Position numbers and translations under genes: made by a program | Notes under the pieces: generated by a model | Databases searched by the model: none | What the model saw: the letters and a program-made list of their open reading frames with translations, nothing else | Told to the model about the DNA's origin: nothing | In this document: piece by piece, positions 6,294 to 10,511 of the stretch | How positions within the stretch are numbered: the stretch's first letter is position 1 | Layout of the letters: every line of letters begins with the position of its first letter | Assembly: GCA_964443805.1 (NCBI GenBank) | Contig: CAYUEQ010000034.1 | Coordinates: 1 to 10,511 of the forward strand | Direction of reading: 5' to 3' | DNA length: 10,511 bases | Source: CAYUEQ01 sp964443805 | Lineage (GTDB): Bacteria; Bacillota_I; Bacilli_A; RF39; UBA660

Positions 6294-7049
6294 ATGAAAG
6301 CTTTCTATTTAACTGACAAAGGAAATATTCGTGATCACAACGAAGATAGTGTAACAATAGTTAAAAATGAATCTAATGAACATTTAATGATTGTTGCCGA
6401 TGGAATGGGAGGACACCGTGCAGGTGAAGTCGCATCGTCAATTGCGGTAACTCATTTAGGAAAAAAATTTAGCGAATCCAGTTCGATTGGAAGTAAATCA
6501 GATGCTGTTAATTGGTTAAACGAAAATATAGAAGAAATTAATAATAAAGTATTAGAATATGCTAATGAACATTCTGATTCAACAGGAATGGGGACTACGA
6601 TAGTTTTAGCACTATTAACAAAAGAATTTTTGATTTTTGGTAATGTTGGGGATTCTTCTGGCTTTATTTTAAAAGGAGATAAATTACATAAAGTAACAAA
6701 AGATCACACTCTTGTTAACCTACTTGTAGATGCAGGTGATTTAACCGAAGAAGAAGCAGCTTTTCATCCTAAAAAAAATGTCTTAATGAAAGCAATTGGA
6801 GCCGCTGAAAAAATAGAATTAGATAAATTTGATGTTCTAGATTTTAATGGTGCAGATGCCATACTATTATGTAGTGATGGTTTAACAAATATGTTAACAA
6901 AACAACAAATAGAAAATGTTTTAATTGACAAAGATCTATCAATTGAAGAACAAATAAGTAAATTAGTAAGGAAGAGTAATGCTAGGGGTGGCACAGACAA
7001 TATTTCAATTGCCTATTTGGTTAGAAATGAAGGGTGTGAAAAACAATGA
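6294..7049 (+). CDS. prpC: PP2C-family Ser/Thr protein phosphatase (PrpC/Stp)
   Basis: This metal-dependent phosphatase removes phosphate from Ser/Thr residues and opposes the PASTA kinase encoded next to it. The product is 251 residues, the normal length for the cytosolic PrpC/Stp type, with no membrane segment. Motifs in order: RDHNED (13-18), VADGMGGH (34-41), TGMGTT (97-102), GNVGDS (116-121), TKDHT (135-139), CSDGL (193-197) and GGTDN (232-236). Metal ligands Asp18, Asp36, Asp195 and Asp235 are all present. One oddity is that the usual GDSR has become GDSS (Ser122), so the arginine normally there is absent. The ATG at 6294 follows the rlmN stop with no gap; GAGGTGG at 6282-6288 is its binding site. 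Its TGA stop overlaps the prkC start (ATGA), pointing to coupled production of phosphatase and kinase. Confidence 0.95.
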   Translation: MKAFYLTDKGNIRDHNEDSVTIVKNESNEHLMIVADGMGGHRAGEVASSIAVTHLGKKFSESSSIGSKSDAVNWLNENIEEINNKVLEYANEHSDSTGMGTTIVLALLTKEFLIFGNVGDSSGFILKGDKLHKVTKDHTLVNLLVDAGDLTEEEAAFHPKKNVLMKAIGAAEKIELDKFDVLDFNGADAILLCSDGLTNMLTKQQIENVLIDKDLSIEEQISKLVRKSNARGGTDNISIAYLVRNEGCEKQ

Positions 7050-8758
7050 TAATGAAGGGGCAGAAGATTAGTGATCGTTATCAGATTGTAAAAGCAATAG
7101 GTGAAGGTGGAATGGCCAATGTCTACCTTGCCTACGATATGATACTAGATAGAAAAGTAGCAGTAAAAGTTTTACGTGGGGATTTATCTAACGACGAAAA
7201 ATTTTTACGTCGTTTTCAAAGAGAAGCTCTTTCAGCATCAAGTCTTTCGCATCCTAATATTGTTGAAGTATACGATGTAGGTGAAGACAATGGACAGTAC
7301 TATATTGTTATGGAGTATATTGAAGGAAGTCATCTAAAACAATTAATTAAAAAAAGAGGCCAACTGACAATATCAGAAGTAATAGATATTATGTTACAAA
7401 TAAGTGAAGGAATGGCCCATGCTCATGATTCATATATAATTCATCGTGATATAAAACCACAAAACATTATGATTTTAGAAAACGGTGTTGTTAAAATAAC
7501 TGACTTTGGGATAGCGATGGCTTTAAACTCAACCCAATTAACCCAAACTAATTCAGTGATGGGATCAGTTCACTACTTACCACCAGAACAAGCTAATGGT
7601 AGAGGTTCAACAATTAAAAGTGATATTTATTCAATGGGAATTTTAATGTATGAATTATTGACTGCTAAACTACCTTATCGAGGGGATAATGCAGTTGAAA
7701 TAGCATTAAAACATTTAAAAGAACCGCTTCCAAGTATTAGAGAAGAATTACCGAATATACCACAAAGTATAGAAAATATAATTTTAAAATCTACAGCTAA
7801 AAATCCAGATAATCGATATAACGATGCTCGTGAAATGTATGAAGATTTAAAAACAGCAATGGACGATTCAAGAGAAGATGAACCGATGTATATTTATGAA
7901 CATGATGAAGGTGAATTAGATTTAAGTAATATTAAAAAAACTAAAGATGAAGAAACTGGAGAAGAAAAAATAGCTATTCAAATCAATAAAGGAGACTTAA
8001 AGAAACAAAATAAATTGTTAATTATACTAGGTACTATCTTTGCTGGTTTAGTAATAATAATAACTTCTTTAGTAATTTTAATACCTAAATTATCAAGCAA
8101 ACCAGATGTTGAAGTTCCAGATGTATCAACAATGAGTGTTCTCGATGCAGAAAAAGCTTTGAAAAAAGAAGGATTTAAAGTTGCGGCGGATATTATAAAA
8201 ATAGTCAGTAATGATATTGATGAAGATTTAGTAGTAAAAACTGACCCTGAAGGGGGAAGAACAGTAAAAAAAGGAACTGAGATTACTTTATATCAATCTT
8301 TAGGTAGGGTTCAATTAGAACTAGACGATTATACGGGAAGAAATTATGTTACGATAAAAGCTGATTTAGAAGTATCAAATATTAATGTCGTAATTGAGAA
8401 AATAGAAGTATCTAATCCAGCTGACTATAAAGATGGTCAAATAATTGAACAAAGTCCTAAAGCAGGAAAATCAGTTAAAGAAGGAGATACAGTTACTCTA
8501 TTTATTCCTGATATAGTTTCCACTTTTCCTGATTTTATCAAAGAAGGTTGGTCAGCTAACGAAGTAGAAGACTTTGCAGTTGAATACAATATTAATTTAA
8601 CTATTGAAAAACAAGAAACAAATGCTTATAAAGAAGGCGATATAATAAGTCAAAGTAGAGCAGCAGGAACTAGAATTGTTAGCGGAACATCTCTAAGAAT
8701 AATTGTTGCTATTAATGAAGAAGAAATCGACCCAAATGTAGAAGAGTTATTAGAATAA
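7046..8758 (+). CDS. prkC: Membrane PASTA-domain Ser/Thr protein kinase (PrkC/StkP type)
   Basis: PrkC-type kinases sense cell-wall fragments or lipid II through extracellular PASTA domains and phosphorylate division, wall and translation proteins. The product is 570 residues. The kinase domain (about 10-270) has the Gly loop GEGGMANV (19-26), Lys41, Glu60, HRDIKPQN (133-140) and DFG (153-155). A Thr-rich activation loop carries Thr163, Thr166 and Thr168, matching the autophosphorylated region of B. subtilis PrkC. The motif after the loop reads PPE (179-181). A charged juxtamembrane linker precedes one membrane helix (about 324-346). Three PASTA repeats follow (about 354-418, 419-488, 489-556), each ending in a 'G-x-x-(V/I)-x-x-G-(T/D)' turn and a beta strand. 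It ends soon after the third repeat and lacks the extra C-terminal domain of the 648-residue B. subtilis protein. The start ATG at 7046 overlaps the prpC stop and uses AGGGTG at 7031-7036; a second ATG at 7052 is possible. Confidence 0.96.
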   Translation: MIMKGQKISDRYQIVKAIGEGGMANVYLAYDMILDRKVAVKVLRGDLSNDEKFLRRFQREALSASSLSHPNIVEVYDVGEDNGQYYIVMEYIEGSHLKQLIKKRGQLTISEVIDIMLQISEGMAHAHDSYIIHRDIKPQNIMILENGVVKITDFGIAMALNSTQLTQTNSVMGSVHYLPPEQANGRGSTIKSDIYSMGILMYELLTAKLPYRGDNAVEIALKHLKEPLPSIREELPNIPQSIENIILKSTAKNPDNRYNDAREMYEDLKTAMDDSREDEPMYIYEHDEGELDLSNIKKTKDEETGEEKIAIQINKGDLKKQNKLLIILGTIFAGLVIIITSLVILIPKLSSKPDVEVPDVSTMSVLDAEKALKKEGFKVAADIIKIVSNDIDEDLVVKTDPEGGRTVKKGTEITLYQSLGRVQLELDDYTGRNYVTIKADLEVSNINVVIEKIEVSNPADYKDGQIIEQSPKAGKSVKEGDTVTLFIPDIVSTFPDFIKEGWSANEVEDFAVEYNINLTIEKQETNAYKEGDIISQSRAAGTRIVSGTSLRIIVAINEEEIDPNVEELLE

Positions 8759-8759
8759 T

Positions 8760-9593
8760 ATGAATGGAAAAATAGTAAGAATTATTAGTAATTTATATAC
8801 GGTTGATATTAATTCAGTTAAATATGACTGTCGTGCTAGAGGGAGATTTCGTAAAGATGGAATTTCTCCTTTAGTAGGTGATAATGTAGTAGTTGATATA
8901 AAAAACAATTATATTATTGAAATTAAAAAAAGAAAAAACGAGTTAACAAGACCATCTATTGCAAATGTTGATAATGCACTTATTATAACTAGTGTTAAAG
9001 AACCGAATTTATCACTTAATTTACTCGATAAACAACTAACATTAATTAAATTAAATAATATCCAACCAATAATTATTTTAACTAAAGTAGATTTGTTAAA
9101 TGATCAAGAACTAAAAGATATAGAAATTATTAAAAAATACTATCAATCAGTCGGTTATCAAGTAATAAATAATACAGAAGATAAGAAATTATTTTCTTTA
9201 ATAAAAAATGATATATCAGTGCTTACTGGGCAAAGTGGAGTTGGAAAATCTACTTTACTAAACTTTTTAGATAATGATTTAAATTTAAAAACCCAAAAAA
9301 TATCTAAAAGTTTAGGTCGAGGAGTCCACACTACAAGACATGTGGAGTTATTTGAAATAGAAAATTGTTTAATAGCTGATACTCCAGGATTTTCATCACT
9401 CAACTTTAAAGATTATGAAAAAGAAAATATAAAAAATACCTTCTATGAATTTAATAACTATCAATGTGAATTTAAAGACTGTATGCATATTAATGAAACA
9501 GAGTGTGCGATTAAAGATGCAGTTAATAATAAAGAAATACTAAAATCAAGATATGAAAATTATTTAAAAATTATAAAAGAAATAGGTGAATAA
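8760..9593 (+). CDS. rsgA: Ribosome small-subunit biogenesis GTPase RsgA (YloQ/CpgA)
   Basis: RsgA is a circularly permuted GTPase that binds the 30S subunit late in assembly and is released upon GTP hydrolysis. The 277-residue product has an OB-fold N-terminus (about 1-65). The G motifs follow in permuted order: G4 TKVD (108-111), G1 GQSGVGKST (157-165), then TTRH (191-194) and G3 DTPGF (207-211). The C-terminal zinc site is complete with Cys236, Cys241, His243 and Cys249, followed by the familiar RYENYLK ending. The ATG at 8760 lies one base after the prkC stop. Its binding site is weak (GAAGAG at about 8741-8746), so translation is probably coupled to prkC. In B. subtilis the equivalent protein is a substrate of PrkC, which fits the gene order. 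Confidence 0.96.
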   Translation: MNGKIVRIISNLYTVDINSVKYDCRARGRFRKDGISPLVGDNVVVDIKNNYIIEIKKRKNELTRPSIANVDNALIITSVKEPNLSLNLLDKQLTLIKLNNIQPIIILTKVDLLNDQELKDIEIIKKYYQSVGYQVINNTEDKKLFSLIKNDISVLTGQSGVGKSTLLNFLDNDLNLKTQKISKSLGRGVHTTRHVELFEIENCLIADTPGFSSLNFKDYEKENIKNTFYEFNNYQCEFKDCMHINETECAIKDAVNNKEILKSRYENYLKIIKEIGE

Positions 9594-9594
9594 A

Positions 9595-10224
9595 TTGAAA
9601 GTGTCAGTATCGTTTCTTTCAAGTAAATTTAATACTAAGGAAACAATAAAAAAAATAGATGATTCAATAGCAGACTATATACATATAGATTTAATGGATG
9701 GTAAATTTGTTGAAAACAAAAACTTTACTCCAAGTAAAATTAATGAATTGTTAAAAGATACAACAAAACCATTAGATGTCCATCTAATGGTTGATAAACC
9801 ATTAAATTATTTAGATACCTTTGCTTATTTAAATACTGAATATTTAACATTTCACTTTGAAGCAGTTAAAAACCCAACACCAATTATAAATGAAATTAAA
9901 AAGCTAGGTATAAAAGTTGGAATGTCAATAAAACCTACGACTGCTATAAAAGAAATCACCCCATATTTAGAACATTTAGACTTAGTTTTAGTTATGAGTG
10001 TTGAACCAGGCAAAGGTGGACAAGAATTTATGAATTCTATTCTAACTAAAATAGCTGAATTAAATGATTTAAAAAACACTTACAACTATATTATAAGTGT
10101 TGATGGTGGTATCAATGAAGAAACATCTAAATTAGTTAAAGAAGCAGGAGCAGACCAAATTGTAAGTGGATCATTTGTCTGTAATGAAAATAACTTTGAT
10201 AAACAAATAAACTTTTTAAAATAA
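9595..10224 (+). CDS. rpe: Ribulose-phosphate 3-epimerase
   Basis: Rpe interconverts ribulose 5-phosphate and xylulose 5-phosphate in the pentose phosphate pathway, using a TIM barrel with a bound divalent metal. The product is 209 residues from a TTG start at 9595. That start is chosen because AGGTGA (9584-9589) is five bases upstream; the in-frame GTG at 9586 lies inside this site. The N-terminus then reads MKVSVSFLSSKF, which aligns with the family start KIAPSILSADF. Metal ligands His30 and Asp32 (HIDLMDG), His63 (DVHLMV) and Asp170 (VDGG) are all present, as is Asp35. The phosphate-side loop reads MSVEPGKGGQEF (134-145), where Glu and Lys replace the common Asn and Phe. No transketolase or thiamine gene is adjacent, and thiN, which follows rpe in B. 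subtilis, is missing. The gene begins two bases beyond the rsgA stop. Confidence 0.95.
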   Translation: MKVSVSFLSSKFNTKETIKKIDDSIADYIHIDLMDGKFVENKNFTPSKINELLKDTTKPLDVHLMVDKPLNYLDTFAYLNTEYLTFHFEAVKNPTPIINEIKKLGIKVGMSIKPTTAIKEITPYLEHLDLVLVMSVEPGKGGQEFMNSILTKIAELNDLKNTYNYIISVDGGINEETSKLVKEAGADQIVSGSFVCNENNFDKQINFLK

Positions 10225-10226
10225 AT

Positions 10227-10255
10227 AAACCCTAATTCATTTGAATTAGAGTTTT
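10227..10255. terminator. Bidirectional terminator between convergent rpe and rpmB
   Basis: CTAATTC (10232-10238) pairs perfectly with GAATTAG (10243-10249) across an ATTT loop. After one mismatch the stem extends with AAAC/GTTT (10227-10230 with 10251... on the right). The + strand has a short T run in GTTTTA and the minus strand has GGTTTATTTATTTT after the stem. The location between two converging genes, three bases after the rpe stop, supports use from both sides. Confidence 0.7.
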
Positions 10256-10268
10256 ATAGAGCGACAAA

Positions 10269-10436
10269 TTAAGCTGATTTTTTTAAACTTTTAATTTCTT
10301 TACTACTCAAACGTACTTTTTTACCATCTATTTTTACAGTTTGTAAATTTAATTTTTGTTCTCTTTTAGTTGTATTTAAAGCATGAGATCTTTTATTCAT
10401 AAATTTTGTAACTCTTTTTGATACATTCTTTGCCAT
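10269..10436 (-). CDS. rpmB: 50S ribosomal protein L28 (short, cysteine-free form)
   Basis: L28 is a small basic protein of the large ribosomal subunit. The product is 55 residues beginning MAKNVSKR. The core KRSHALNTTKR, followed by LNLQTVKIDGKKVRLSSKEIKSLKK, matches the family (RSHAMNASKR ... NLQKVRI ... VSARALKS). The usual bacterial form is about 62 residues and starts with a CxxTGK-like stretch; that cysteine-bearing segment is absent or rewritten here. The ATG at 10436 is supported by a strong AGGAGG at about 10446-10451. Longer in-frame reading upstream to 10481 would run through this binding site and is rejected. It is transcribed opposite to the rest of the run, as in B. subtilis, where rpmB also faces the other way near this cluster. 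Confidence 0.93.
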   Translation of the reverse strand: MAKNVSKRVTKFMNKRSHALNTTKREQKLNLQTVKIDGKKVRLSSKEIKSLKKSA

Positions 10437-10471
10437 ATTTGTCTTCCTCCTTTTTGTTAAACATCTAAATA

Positions 10472-10500
10472 ATCCTATCATATTTTATGCACTTAGTCAA
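10472..10500 (-). promoter_or_regulatory. Predicted promoter for rpmB
   Basis: On the minus strand TTGACT (10495-10500, five of six consensus bases) is followed by a 17-base spacer and TAGGAT (10472-10477, four of six). TG precedes the -10 with one base between, making an extended -10. An overlapping TATGAT is closer to consensus but sits only 12 bases from this -35. Transcription would start near 10465, giving a leader of about 30 bases that includes the AGGAGG site. I see no room for an elaborate leader structure before the window ends. Confidence 0.55.
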
Positions 10501-10511
10501 ACACCAAGAAC

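Noticed and set aside
6764..7000. Minus-strand open frame inside prpC
   Set aside because: It lies opposite well-conserved PP2C motifs and has no independent support.
7046..7049. Mycoplasma-type genetic code (TGA as tryptophan), suggested by the A/T-rich composition
   Set aside because: All tryptophans I found in the genes are TGG and no gene has an internal TGA. The prpC stop is TGA followed at once by TAA, so that stop alone is not decisive, but nothing requires the alternative code.
9158..9403. Minus-strand open frame inside rsgA
   Set aside because: It is opposite the GTPase G1 and G3 motifs, so it is a shadow of the real gene.
9852..10079. Minus-strand open frame inside rpe
   Set aside because: It is opposite the conserved MSVEPGKGGQ region of the epimerase and is a shadow.
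1..10511. CRISPR arrays, insertion sequences, tRNA or rRNA genes, phage or defence genes
   Set aside because: I found no regularly spaced repeats, transposase motifs, terminal inverted repeats or RNA gene signatures; the window is almost fully filled by housekeeping genes.

Overview
The window is a strongly A+T-rich stretch of bacterial chromosome that looks like a low-GC Gram-positive, in the Bacilli/Mollicutes range. The evidence is a conserved Firmicute gene order, PASTA-kinase signalling, AGGAGG-type ribosome binding sites and sigma-A-like promoters with extended -10 boxes. I count eight tryptophan codons in the genes called here. All are TGG and no gene has an internal TGA, so the standard bacterial code applies rather than the mycoplasma code. 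I cannot name the species; an uncultured, gut-type Bacilli lineage is an inference only.

Layout. Positions 1-164 hold the probable tail of something upstream and a good promoter. A small single-pass membrane protein (165-605) follows, closed by a hairpin terminator that overlaps its stop codon. Next is priA (654-2837), with an extended -10 box right against its ribosome binding site. A 153-base gap with two hairpins precedes fmt (2991-3932). From fmt onward all genes are on the + strand and tightly packed: an unrecognised membrane-anchored protein (3922-4545), a CDP-alcohol phosphatidyltransferase (4548-5258), rlmN (5277-6293), the PP2C phosphatase prpC (6294-7049), the PASTA kinase prkC (7046-8758), rsgA (8760-9593) and rpe (9595-10224). 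A terminator at about 10227-10255 separates this run from the convergent ribosomal protein gene rpmB (10269-10436, minus strand), which has its own promoter.

Functionally this is the Firmicute housekeeping neighbourhood known in Bacillus subtilis as priA-def-fmt-rsmB-rlmN-prpC-prkC-rsgA-rpe-thiN-rpmB. It covers replication restart, initiator-tRNA formylation, rRNA/tRNA methylation, Ser/Thr phospho-signalling, 30S maturation and the pentose phosphate pathway. Here def, rsmB and thiN are absent from their usual places. The rsmB slot holds the two membrane-associated genes instead. I see no mobile element, CRISPR array, RNA gene or clear new biological system. The most interesting points are the two unassigned membrane-anchored proteins, the edited operon, a recurring promoter geometry with very short leaders, and an L28 protein without its usual cysteine-bearing N-terminus.
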